The notes under the pieces were generated by a model. That model had not been told where the DNA came from and did no database searches. It worked only from the letters and a program-made list of their open reading frames with translations. Both the position numbers and the translations under genes were made by a program. A stretch of 64,000 nucleotides of DNA from the NCBI GenBank assembly GCA_006503475.1, contig RSEH01000157.1, forward strand, positions 1 through 64,000, written 5' to 3'. Shown here piece by piece: positions 46,562 through 56,487 of the stretch; the stretch's first letter is position 1; every line of letters begins with the position of its first letter. The stretch is from Stentor roeselii. Its lineage: Eukaryota > Ciliophora > Heterotrichea > Heterotrichida > Stentoridae.

Positions 46562-46595
46562 TCGATAATATTTTAAACCTTTAAAATATTATCGA
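46562..46595. repeat. Perfect 16-bp inverted repeat with 2-nt loop
   Basis: TCGATAATATTTTAAA is followed by CC and its exact reverse complement TTTAAAATATTATCGA. The hairpin would be A/T-rich. It lies in non-coding, decayed DNA. It may be a chance product of relic sequence, since TAATATTTTAAAC also occurs in the N-terminal coding region of the 41431 gene. Confidence 0.7.
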
Positions 46596-46732
46596 TATAA
46601 AAATGAAATAAATCACATTCCCAAAAAAAAATACTTTGTGAATTGATTGATATCACTTGAATTATCTAATTTTAAAATCTAAGAAGGTGGAATAATGATA
46701 TTAAAATTTTAAAAGATTATCTGAAAAATTTC

Positions 46733-46929
46733 GGTTGGAATTACAAATTTACTAATTCAACAAAGCAAGCACCTCGTTCATTCACTAATAAAATTTTTTT
46801 TTCTGGATCTAGAGTTTAAGGTATTAAAAAATTTATTAAGGCAGCTTATAGAATCAAATATTTCCATGATTGGATTTTATTAGTAAATTCTTTGTATGAA
46901 ATCATTCAAACTAAGGCTTTTAAGAGGTA
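46733..46929 (+). pseudogene. Unidentified coding-like fragment
   Basis: One plus-strand frame reads NFGWNYKFTNSTKQAPRSFT, continues to one in-frame TAA, and then has a readable run including AAYRIKYFHDWILLVNSLYE to a final stop. The amino-acid texture looks like former protein coding. There is no recognisable family, and it does not match the neighbouring genes by eye. It could be chance in AT-rich DNA. Confidence 0.3.
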
Positions 46930-47574
46930 ATTTGTAACCCAGGCTTAATTATTCTTACTTAATTATAATTCAAGAAATGGGAATTTGTATTCGGTTAAGA
47001 TTAATCACTCAAATTTAATAATATCTATAAGAATATTAATAAGATTCATTTTATAATCGAGATAATAAATTTTATTAGTTAATTACATGAAAAAGTCTTA
47101 TCTCTGATAATTATTAAATTTTGATTCACTAAGGGAATTGAATTTGCACTATTATGAAAGTATATTTGTTTGTAGTCAAATAAAGTTATTGATAAGATTT
47201 TATGGTGCCGTAAACAATATAAGATTAGATTATTCACTCTAAAAAACAAGGAACTTTATAAAAAGTGATAAATTTAACAATTTCGGTCTATAGTAAATAC
47301 ACTAAAGATAATATTTCTATATTTTTATTACTTATTTTTAGATTTGTTGAAAGTTCACTGAAATAATAATGAATGTATTTAAAATTTAATAATATGATAT
47401 AATTGGAGACATGATACTACACAGCCAAAAGTCTAATAAATATTTTTTTATCAATCACAATTAATTTAGCTTTAAGCTTTCATATATAAAGTAAAAAGTT
47501 TTATATTGTTGAGACGAGTTTTATAATCTTATTCTCTTTAAATTATTAGATTAGTCACAATGAAAGTGACATTT

Positions 47575-48250
47575 TTAAATAAGACAATGAAAATCGTATC
47601 AACTTGGAAGCTTATAAAAACTATCCAATAATTGACGAGGATCAAAGACCTTATAATAAATTCTTAGAAGAAATTATTAAAAGAAAGCCTATAAAATGAT
47701 ATGAAGTGAAGAAAGCCCTACACTTCCTTTACTTAAATATTAAGTGATTTGAAATTTATATGAAGCATAAATCTTGAAGAAAATAAATGATTCAAGCTTA
47801 ATCATCCTTATGATGCTAAAATATTAACTTTATAATTGAGAATTAATTATAAATCTTCGAAACGAGCTTTAAGCGGTTAAATTTCATTAAAAAAGATGTT
47901 TTAATTAGATAAAAATAAATAATCCCGAGGAACAAGCTATTGAAAAGTCAAAAAGATATGCATTCCAGATTATCTTAAAAGATGCTAAACTAAAATAGAG
48001 CCAATTTGCTTAAAGACCAGGTAAATCTGAATGATCAAGATAGCCTATCGAGGTAATCAAAATAGAGAAAGAGGATTAAAAAAAAAATCTACTTAACAAT
48101 AGATATTATCTTTTTTCTAGGGAAAAATCGAAAAGATGCTAGTATATCCTAAGACTAAGTTTTGAATTAAAGCCAAAAGTAAAAAATTTTATAGATATCG
48201 TGGCTCTAATCATTTGATTCTCAAATAGAGAAAATGTGTAAATCTTATTG
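47575..48250 (+). pseudogene. Unidentified decayed coding fragments
   Basis: Several plus-strand runs look protein-like: EAYKNYPIIDEDQRPYNKFL near 47610-47670 and EEQAIEKSKRYAFQIILKDA near 47925-47985, with a third near 48155. They are interrupted by stops and lie in different frames. No domain is recognised. A decayed gene or mobile element is possible. Confidence 0.3.
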
Positions 48251-49099
48251 ATTCTTTGTTTAAGGTTGCATACATAAATAAAATTCGAATTTGCATTCAA
48301 TTTACAAAGGTTCAACTAAGCAGCTTTAAATTTATATTTAAACTAATGAGATTAATAAGAATAAAATAATTACTGAGTGTTTTTTGACATCTCAAATTGT
48401 AAGGTCAAATAGTCTATTTAGAATTACTTAAACCAGCACTGATTATCCTTGAGGTTTAATGCTGTAATACAAAGCTACAAGAAATGTTAGAGTTTTTTGT
48501 AGTTAAATGAGAAATTTTATATATTTAACTTAAAATTATCATTAGTTACACTATCTAAAATATTTATCAATAATGCAAAAGAAGGAGTGAGATTAAAAAG
48601 CATTTAAATGAAGTATCCATAGGATAAATAAACTATAAAAATGAAGATTGAATCTAACAGATACTTAAATTTTAAATGATAAAATTTACACTTGATTAAT
48701 GCAAATTTTGAAAACCTTAAAAAAATAAATATCATAAAAGAAATTTAAGGTTAATAGAAAAATGTTAAATCTTTCCATAAAATTCTTTAAAATACAAGAT
48801 TAATATTAAATCTAAAATATGCATCAAATTTAAAATAGATAATCGAAAAGAGACTAAGGTACTTTATTATATTCAAGTGGTATAGTTTCTCTTTAAGTAG
48901 CATGATCTTAAAATTATTAAAGTAAATTGGATGATGTAAATATCATAATAGGAAAATCATTTTAAAGGAAATTTGAATATATTTATACATCAAGAGTGCA
49001 GATTTTGAAAATCTGTATAATCTTAAAAAAATTCTGATATCTCCATTGAAGGAAAAATTTTTGAAATTTAAATAAGACATTATTTTGATCTATCTAATC

Positions 49100-51144
49100 T
49101 TAGTTAATTCTAAAACAGTACTTTAAAGATGATAAAATCAATGATTCACTAGATAGTCGATGATCACTTTTGCTTGTTAAAACTGATTTCAAATCTGAAC
49201 CACCCTTAGTTGTATGCATATTACTCAAATTTATCAAATGATATTTTGAATAACTATCTTTTAAAATTAAAAAATTGCAGGAATTCAAAAAGTGAAATTG
49301 AGCCGCAAAACAAATACTTACCTTCAAAATCTTTTCAAATTTATCAAAAATGCAAATATTCATAATCCAGTCCAAAAACACAAAACAATTTTCTGAAAAT
49401 TTACCAAAAGTTATTTGATGATCTAAACTCATCAAAGTTTTATTTGATTTTAACTCAATCATTTTTGATTTATTTCCAAAAATTTCAAAATTTTGATATC
49501 CATAAGAAAAACACAAAAGTTTCAAGTTTCTTGATAAACAAATAAATGAAACAGGAAATTTTTCAAAAATGTACTTGCTCTTTATTCTAAAATCATTACA
49601 GCTCACAAAATATATATAACCTATAATTGTTCCGCATACAAGAATCGATCTTACAAAACAAATATATGTAATAATACAATTAAAATTTATTGGTTTTATT
49701 TCTTTCATAGATTTTAAACAGAAAATGTTTAAATTGTAGAAACCATAAAAAATCAATCTTAGTTTTACTGATACACAAAAAAGAGGTTGAAAAATTTTGT
49801 TTAAATTTGTATTTCTTATTATTTCGGTAGAATCAATATCTCGGATATCGATTTCTAAATTACAGCCTGCCGAGTAAACAACTTTATTGGATAATTGAAC
49901 ACAAGGATTAGAACATATCAAATGAATGAATAATTTCAATAATCGAAAGGAATTTGAACACCAAAGTTTAATAGATTTGTCAGAAGAGCATGTTGCAAAA
50001 TTTTGATTATTTTTTCAATAACTTATATAACTTACTTCTGCAAAATGAGCTTTCAAAGTATTCAATAAACAAGAGTTTTTGAATTTATAAATTGTACCCA
50101 CCCATCACTATGCCCAGTCATCAAAATGTTATTTTCTTCACAAAAATCACTTTGCGTAACATTACTTTTTAATTTAGAATTGGTCAAAGGATTTGGTGTG
50201 TTTAGCTCAAGTTTTTGAATATTTCCATCTTCACATACAAAAATAAATTGTCGAATTTCATATATGAATGTTATGTATCTAACAGCTGATACTATTTTGA
50301 TGATATAAATGAGGGAAGCTTTGAGTTTATTCCAAATTCTTATTGTTTTATCTTCGGATCCACTCAAAAATATTTCTGAATGTTTTATGAATTTTAAGCA
50401 GATAATTCGTCCTTCATGACCATTGAATACATATTTTAATTTTGTTTTTTTCACACTCCATAAACAGATTGAGTAGTCAAAACTACCTGATAAAACAAAA
50501 GTTGAAGAATCATCAATATCAAGAGCCGAAATTAATGATTTATGATAATAGCAGCAAGCTTTTTGTTCAAGTGTTTGTGGATCCCAGAACCTGACTTTTG
50601 AATCACTTCCACCACTCACTAGGACAAGATTATCTTTAGAGAGACATAAACAATAAATACATTGAATTCGATTTTTACAGAAAATATCGAAACGCTGATG
50701 AATTTTCGTTTTTAAGTGCTTGAAGACAGTAATTTCTATGATGAGTTGTTTTTTTAAGTTATTGAAGATATTGAAATAGAGATTTGATCGAGCGCGGCTA
50801 GTTATTCTGTAATTTTTGGGAAATATTCTGCGAATTTCATCTGAATAAAACCTTTTTCGTTTTTGTGCTTCGAATTTTAAAAATTGATCATAGTTATGAG
50901 CGATCTGGCATAAATATTCTATTATATTAAGTAAGCAGTTCATTGATTTAAACTTTGACAACTTTATTAATTTGATTCTTTTATGTATTTTTTTTTGATA
51001 CTCGATTTTTTTTTCTTTAGATTTATAGGCTGTTATAGAGTGGATTTCAGGTCCTCTTAAATGCTGCTTGAGTTGATTGCACAATATAGGATTTTTTTGA
51101 CAGATGCACTTATATTTCTTAGAATCTGACGTCAGATTTTCCAT
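49100..51144 (-). pseudogene. WD40-repeat protein gene interrupted by a frame change and a stop
   Basis: The first part (51144 down to 50062, 360 residues) starts MENLTSDSKKYKCICQKNPI and has WD40 blades from about 165 onward (LVSGGSDSKVRFWDPQ, LSGSFDYSICLWSV, LSGSEDKTIRIWNK). The second part (49939 down to 49100) continues the protein. Between them the reading shifts frame near 50065. It then continues as TLKAHFAEVSYISY, meets a TGA at 50015-50017, and resumes as KNNQNFATCSSDKSIKLW, clearly the next WD blade. No 15-nt GT-AG intron explains these. It is probably a young pseudogene, or a gene with two sequence errors. A relic of its 5' end lies at 53698. Confidence 0.65.
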
Positions 51145-53547
51145 TTTATAAATTTATCAATGTTAATTTAAGTATGAGTACCTACTCAAAGGTTAATTCT
51201 TTCATTTTCAACAATGTTTGGCCTAAATAATCAAAGACTATCAATCAAATTAATGGATTGTGATACAAAAATATAAAGGAAAGTTATAAGATATCTCATA
51301 ATCCCTTTTCTTTTTCAATAGTCAATTTAATTATTACCCAGAAGAGAAAAGAAGGTAATTCCTTCAAAATTAAATAGCTTTCGTTTAAGAGACTTTTTTC
51401 TGGTAACTATTGACTATTTATTTCAATGAGAAGAACTTTTTTCAATTTTAGTTCAGAAATTGTTGTTTGATTTATTATTTTCAGTAAATTATTTTTTTAA
51501 AACAGCAACTCAATAAACTATACTCTAAAATAAAATTCTCGATTTGGAATCCCTCAACAAACTTGATTATTTTAATGATTTTATCAGTTTCTTCAGAGTT
51601 CGTAAATTTCTGAAACTAAAAAAAAAATTAAGCTCACATCAATCACCTCATTCAACTATTTTTACCATAGATAAATCTATTATATATCAATAATTTATTT
51701 CACAATATTTAATAAAGCTTTAATCTTTATGATTAGATAATTCTATGAATTTTTTATTATGTTGAATTATTTCATCTATTCACTTCTCCATAATACTTAA
51801 TATTCTCAGAAGTTTTTCATAATAATTAGAATTTATCAAGATTTGATTGAATCCAAAAAGCCAAGATAACATTTATTCAGAAGATTAAAGAAACGGTAGC
51901 TATTTCCACATTTCAAGGAACTATTTATATTATACTTCATGACTGAAAGTTACTTTTTATTAGTTTATTTTTTACATTTAGCTAAAGAAGTTTAAATTAA
52001 TCAAGGTATCATTCACCTATTATTACTAAAACTTATTCGATATAATTAATCTAATGATTTTCGATTCCTCTGTCAAATGAATGTCATTTTAATATTAAAA
52101 TTAGTAATCCTTAATAACATAGTAATTATTTCCTTATATTTATTATCGTTTGTCTAATATTTAGAAAAAATTATTTTAATCTAATAGTTTATTATCACAA
52201 ATTATGAATCAGATCGGAGAACTACTCTTAAAAATTGAATGCTAAGAAATTTTAAAGTCATATATACAGATATCAATATTATTTAACAAAGAATTTTTCA
52301 AATTTAATTAGTGTTAAGATATCTGGAGAACTAGTTGTTGTTTTTCATTAATTATAAGACAAAAAATAATTCACCAGAGGGATGTAAAAAGATATTAAAA
52401 CTAAAATATACTCTAAGGTTAATTGTTATAATGAAAATTTTTAAATTTTAGAATTATTTTATTTCAGAAAAATGTAGATTATCAAGACAAAAAAATCTTA
52501 TCATTCAAATTATTGATTCCATGGTTGATTATGCCAATAGTCATATTTATGAAACTGATTTCTACAAGAAATTTAAACTCAAATAAGATAATTTAAAATG
52601 CCTGCAAGAAATTATTAAAATATTTACTTAGATACTTCTTAATCGAATAAATGATTTTTTATATTGGAAACATGAAACTAATACTTTTTCGAAGCTTTTT
52701 TATAATTCAATAATGCTCGTTTATAACTAATTCATAAAAGGATTAAATAAATATACCGATTTCTTAAAAAACATTTCCATGATATCTATATAATAAATGA
52801 AAACTGCAAATTTTCAAAACAAAATAGAATTATCTATTGTTATCGTTTTTAACTAAAATATTTGTAGGAAGGTATATTTTAAAGAATATTGAAATAGAAA
52901 GATTAAATATTCATTTCATAAAGGTTTTATATTGATATTATAAGAGATTTTTGCAGACTTCATATGAAAGAAATTATGTTTCTCTAGGACTAGTAAAGAG
53001 ATATTTTTTTTTCGTTATTAATTTCTCTAAATTTTAAAATAAGATATTAGCCTTTAATAATCTAGTAAATCAATAAATCTTTAAAATTTAGAATATTGAT
53101 TCAATATGAAATTAAACTAAAACACTTTGCAAGTAATAAAATATAAATAAAGAGTTTAGACCTATACATTCGTCTGAGCTAATATTTTTATCATATTAGA
53201 AGAGTACTTCAAACAACTATTACTCAAGTGAAGCTTTGATAAGGATTTCTGGAAAAATTAAAAATATCCTGCAAGTTTCCTTTATTTCTTGAACAAGGTG
53301 TGGAATGGAGTCAAGCATCTTATCAAGCTGAGGAATAGAACTGCTAACATCAAAAAGACATCTAGATATTATCATTTGGCGCAAAGTTCATAAGAAAAAT
53401 TTAGGCAAGAGTTTTATGGATGGATTAAGTTTTCTGGATTACTAATTATTATACTATAACATATTTGTCTGTTAAAAAATCACTTTCGTAAGAAAGTTTA
53501 AATAAAATATTCCTATCTCTTTAAGAGAATAGGATTATGAGTGAATG
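51145..53547. other. AT-rich, gene-poor stretch with possible fragments
   Basis: Nothing intact is visible over 2.4 kb. Two short open runs on the minus strand look coding-like: about 51481-51615 (FQKFTNSEETDKIIKIIKFV...) and about 53218-53375 (MIISRCLFDVSSSIPQLDKM...). Neither is assignable. The remainder has stops in all frames and no RNA gene or clear repeat. Confidence 0.45.
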
Positions 53548-53669
53548 GACTCGTTTAGAGGTCGAATATATTTAATTCTAGTGCTACTCCGTTTTCTATG
53601 CCTTACAGTTGTGTTAGAATGCAGTTTAGAAAGAAATTAAATCCAGATTCTTTTTTATATAAGAGATAG
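53548..53669 (+). pseudogene. 3' relic of the HEXXH-protein gene
   Basis: The segment matches the last 110-120 nt of the gene at 54400-55755 with few differences (TCTATGCCTTACAGTTGTGT is identical, and both end in a TAG followed by TTTATTTAGTTTATTTT-type sequence). The upstream portion is too decayed to follow by eye. It shows the HEXXH gene once had a neighbouring copy. Confidence 0.8.
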
Positions 53670-53697
53670 TTTTATTTAGTTTATTTTCTTTATAAAA

Positions 53698-54100
53698 ATG
53701 GAAATCTGACGTGAGATTCTAAGAAATATAAGTGCATAAATCAAAAAACTCTTATTTTGTGCAATGAACTCATATATCATTTAAAAAAACCTCAAATCCA
53801 CTTTATAAAACCTATAAATCAAAAAACAAACAATCAAATATCAAAAGCGTATACATAAAAGAATCAAAATAATAAAGTTGTCCAAATTTTCATCAATTTA
53901 CTCTTTGTTTAAACTTATAGATTATTTATTTCATTTAGTTTGTAACAAAGACGCTTCTTTAAACTTCAATTCACAAAAAATTAAAAGTCTTTATTCTGCT
54001 AAGATAAACAAAATATCATCCAACAAATAAAAGTACTTACACTCAATCACATTACTATTTCCAGATTTCAAGACTTTAAAAAGAAACCAATAAAATAAAT
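53698..54100 (+). pseudogene. 5' relic of the WD40-repeat gene, opposite orientation
   Basis: Starting TTATAAAAATGGAAATCTGA, about 400 nt align by eye to the first 130 or so codons of the minus-strand gene at 51144, with frequent substitutions, small gaps, an early frame change and stops. The relic is on the plus strand and begins only 28 nt after the end of the HEXXH relic, so the two genes were once adjacent in the same direction. Confidence 0.78.
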
Positions 54101-54399
54101 AACAGCCTTCAAACACTTTTTAAAATACCGAGTTATTTACAGAGTATATTACCAGTGATATAAATCTCTCCCACTAGGCTATTAAGATGAAAAATGCCAC
54201 TTGTTTATTATTAATATATAAAATTGGTAGCATCTAAAAATTTATGTGAATTTTAATCTTAATAATCGATTATAAAATAAAAAAAGTTCATTTCTTCAAT
54301 ATAAATTTAATTCTCACTAAGTATATAACATAAGAGTGTTTGTCTAATTCAAGAGATAGGATCATATGAGTCTAAATTTAACTTACTCAAGATTTATAA

Positions 54400-55755
54400 A
54401 TGGAATCTTTTGTAAAAATCACTTTATCACAAAAATTTCTCTCAATTCTACCAAATCTTAATCAAAATCAATACTTTGAGCAAGTTCATAAGATATTGAA
54501 TGAATTCGGTATCAATCCGAACCATTTTCCTTTCTCAATGGAAGAATTTTTGAGAGATGAATTGGATGATTATATATCAAATGGTATTTTGAATGTTTCG
54601 GGAGTTAATCGTTTTCTTGATTCGATTGAAACAACGCTGATGTGTAAAAGTAGTATTCTAAATTATTTTACGTTTGTCAGAAATCAAGCGAAAAACTTTG
54701 ATAAAAATACTTTTGTCAGAAATGTTTCTTTATATGCTTATGAATTATTGAATCAAATTTATTATTTTAAATCTGAAGATATAAAATTTTTACTGTCTAA
54801 GCATTGGAAGCTGCTTTATGAAGATAACTTCGCAATATTATCAGCTTATCAAACTCTTACTAAGCATGCAAAAGTTCTTGAGCAGTTTAATATAAAACAC
54901 TTCAGTATTTATCTAAAATACCTTGATAATTTATTAGAAAATTATGAAACATTATTTGATATCTCAATTAAACCAGAAAGAAAGATTTTAATCAGGAGTT
55001 ATTTTTTCAATGATTTAAATAAATCAGATATAACTCAACTTGAGTTTATCATTTTACTTGATGATTTGAAGATCTGCCAACCTTCAAGAATCCCTCAAAG
55101 TGACATGGAGCTATTTTGGAAAGTGACTCACTCAAGAGTTATAAAAGAGGCTGTTGATTTTTTTATTGATGATACTCTAAGAAGAGAAAATAGTCCGTTT
55201 AAAAGTCATGATGAAGGAGTACAAATGGTTTATGATGCATTTGAATGGATATATTCTAGTGGAAATGTTTTTTATTTTATGATAAATCGTGCTCATGGAT
55301 TTTCAAACGAAGGATATGTTTTTGTACATAAACTTTATCAAAAAACATCATTAGAAGGAATGTCTTTCAGATTACTCACACTTCTTCATGAAACTTTTCA
55401 CATCTATAAGCGTTTTATTTTGAATAATGTATCTCCTGTGAACTCATTAATAATCCCGAATGAACAAAAACCAAGAGCTGAAGATGGCTCAAGATTCAAT
55501 AATATTCTTATTCCAATAAATGAAGAAGGGATGTATAGTAGTTCAGCCGCATTCATTTGTTTAGAGTCAAATTGGAATACAAGTCTAAGTGTTTTTCAGC
55601 AGCGATTCTTATTAGAGCAAAATGAAGGAAAATCAATTGGAGAAGAATTTTTTAAGTTTTGGTCAAGTGCTTCTCCGCTTTCTATGCCTTACAGTTGTGT
55701 TAGGATGCAGTTTAGAAAAAATTTAAATCCAGATTCTTTTTTATATTGGAGATAG
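54400..55755 (+). CDS. Uncharacterised protein with a HEXXH zincin motif
   Basis: 451 residues, intact, starting in the context TTTATAAATGG. Residues about 325-340 read LLTLLHETFHIYKRF, containing H330-E-T-F-H334, the HEXXH zinc-binding signature of metallopeptidases within a hydrophobic helix. A possible downstream third ligand lies in NEEGMYSSSAAFICLE (about 375-390). The N-terminal 300 residues are helical and not similar to anything I know; there is no signal peptide. It may be a cytosolic zincin-like protein, but HEXXH alone can occur by chance. A decayed copy of its 3' end lies just upstream. Confidence 0.65.
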   Translation: MESFVKITLSQKFLSILPNLNQNQYFEQVHKILNEFGINPNHFPFSMEEFLRDELDDYISNGILNVSGVNRFLDSIETTLMCKSSILNYFTFVRNQAKNFDKNTFVRNVSLYAYELLNQIYYFKSEDIKFLLSKHWKLLYEDNFAILSAYQTLTKHAKVLEQFNIKHFSIYLKYLDNLLENYETLFDISIKPERKILIRSYFFNDLNKSDITQLEFIILLDDLKICQPSRIPQSDMELFWKVTHSRVIKEAVDFFIDDTLRRENSPFKSHDEGVQMVYDAFEWIYSSGNVFYFMINRAHGFSNEGYVFVHKLYQKTSLEGMSFRLLTLLHETFHIYKRFILNNVSPVNSLIIPNEQKPRAEDGSRFNNILIPINEEGMYSSSAAFICLESNWNTSLSVFQQRFLLEQNEGKSIGEEFFKFWSSASPLSMPYSCVRMQFRKNLNPDSFLYWR

Positions 55756-56487
55756 TATTATTTAGTTTATTTTAGATAGTTATAAACTCTAAATTTATTA
55801 TCAATTAACAAATTTGTGCTTTTGGTCTAGATATATCTTATTTAATATATAAAACCATAGATTTGGAAAAGTTTAAAGCCTACTAAATAAAGGTGAAAAT
55901 AATTGTTTCAAAAATGTTATAGTCAAGCTGTTGTGGACATTAAAGAAGCAAGAAACTACATAATGTCTAATGCAAATACACATTTAAATCAGATAAGCTA
56001 CAGATATGCAAAAATTAAAGGTAATATTGGCTAATGTGAACCAAAACATATAGAAATTACCCTTTTATGATCTAGAAGAAATTTATCAGTAAACAAATTT
56101 GAGAGTTCACTCCAACCTTGAGGTGTATACAGCCAACATAAACTCGAAATGCCTCTATGACTCGAATTTAGCATGTTTACCTAAAAGATAAGATATCTAC
56201 CTTCACTAATTAATCTAAAAATATAATTTTTTAACATCAAAGTTTATTGAACATCAAGAAAAGAGAATAAGAATTAGTTGTTTAAAGATTTATATTTTGA
56301 ATTAAATCTATTATCTTAAATATTTCTTACGTTGTACCTCAAATATTTCACATAAGAATAACTGAAAGGTATCATTTACTGATCCAGGGTTTATTTATGA
56401 TATTTTTAAGTTTGTATTTGGAATATTCATAGAAAATATAGAAAAGAATAATAAAAATAGATCATGTATCATTAAACCTTAAAATAA
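55756..56487. other. AT-rich intergenic stretch
   Basis: Spacer between the HEXXH gene and the 3' end of the broken surface-protein gene (convergent). No gene, RNA or repeat is evident. Confidence 0.45.

Larger units (their letters stand above)
45295..49099. other. AT-rich, gene-poor stretch with decayed coding fragments
   Basis: No intact gene is visible over 3.8 kb. It contains the 3' relic of the cysteine-rich surface gene family (about 46150-46335), a perfect inverted repeat (46562-46595) and two unidentified coding-like fragments (46733-46929 and about 47575-48250). Base composition is clearly more AT-rich than in the first 41 kb. Confidence 0.6.

Noticed and set aside
45295-54399. Complete transposon or retroelement in the gene-poor region
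   Set aside because: No transposase, reverse transcriptase or terminal repeats could be recognised; the visible relics trace to neighbouring host genes.
49100-55755. UGA read as tryptophan, as in Blepharisma, because a few relic frames contain TGA at plausible positions
   Set aside because: Intact genes here use TGA as terminal stop (for example the kinase at 4109), conserved genes show no internal TGA, and relics also contain TAA, TAG and frame changes.
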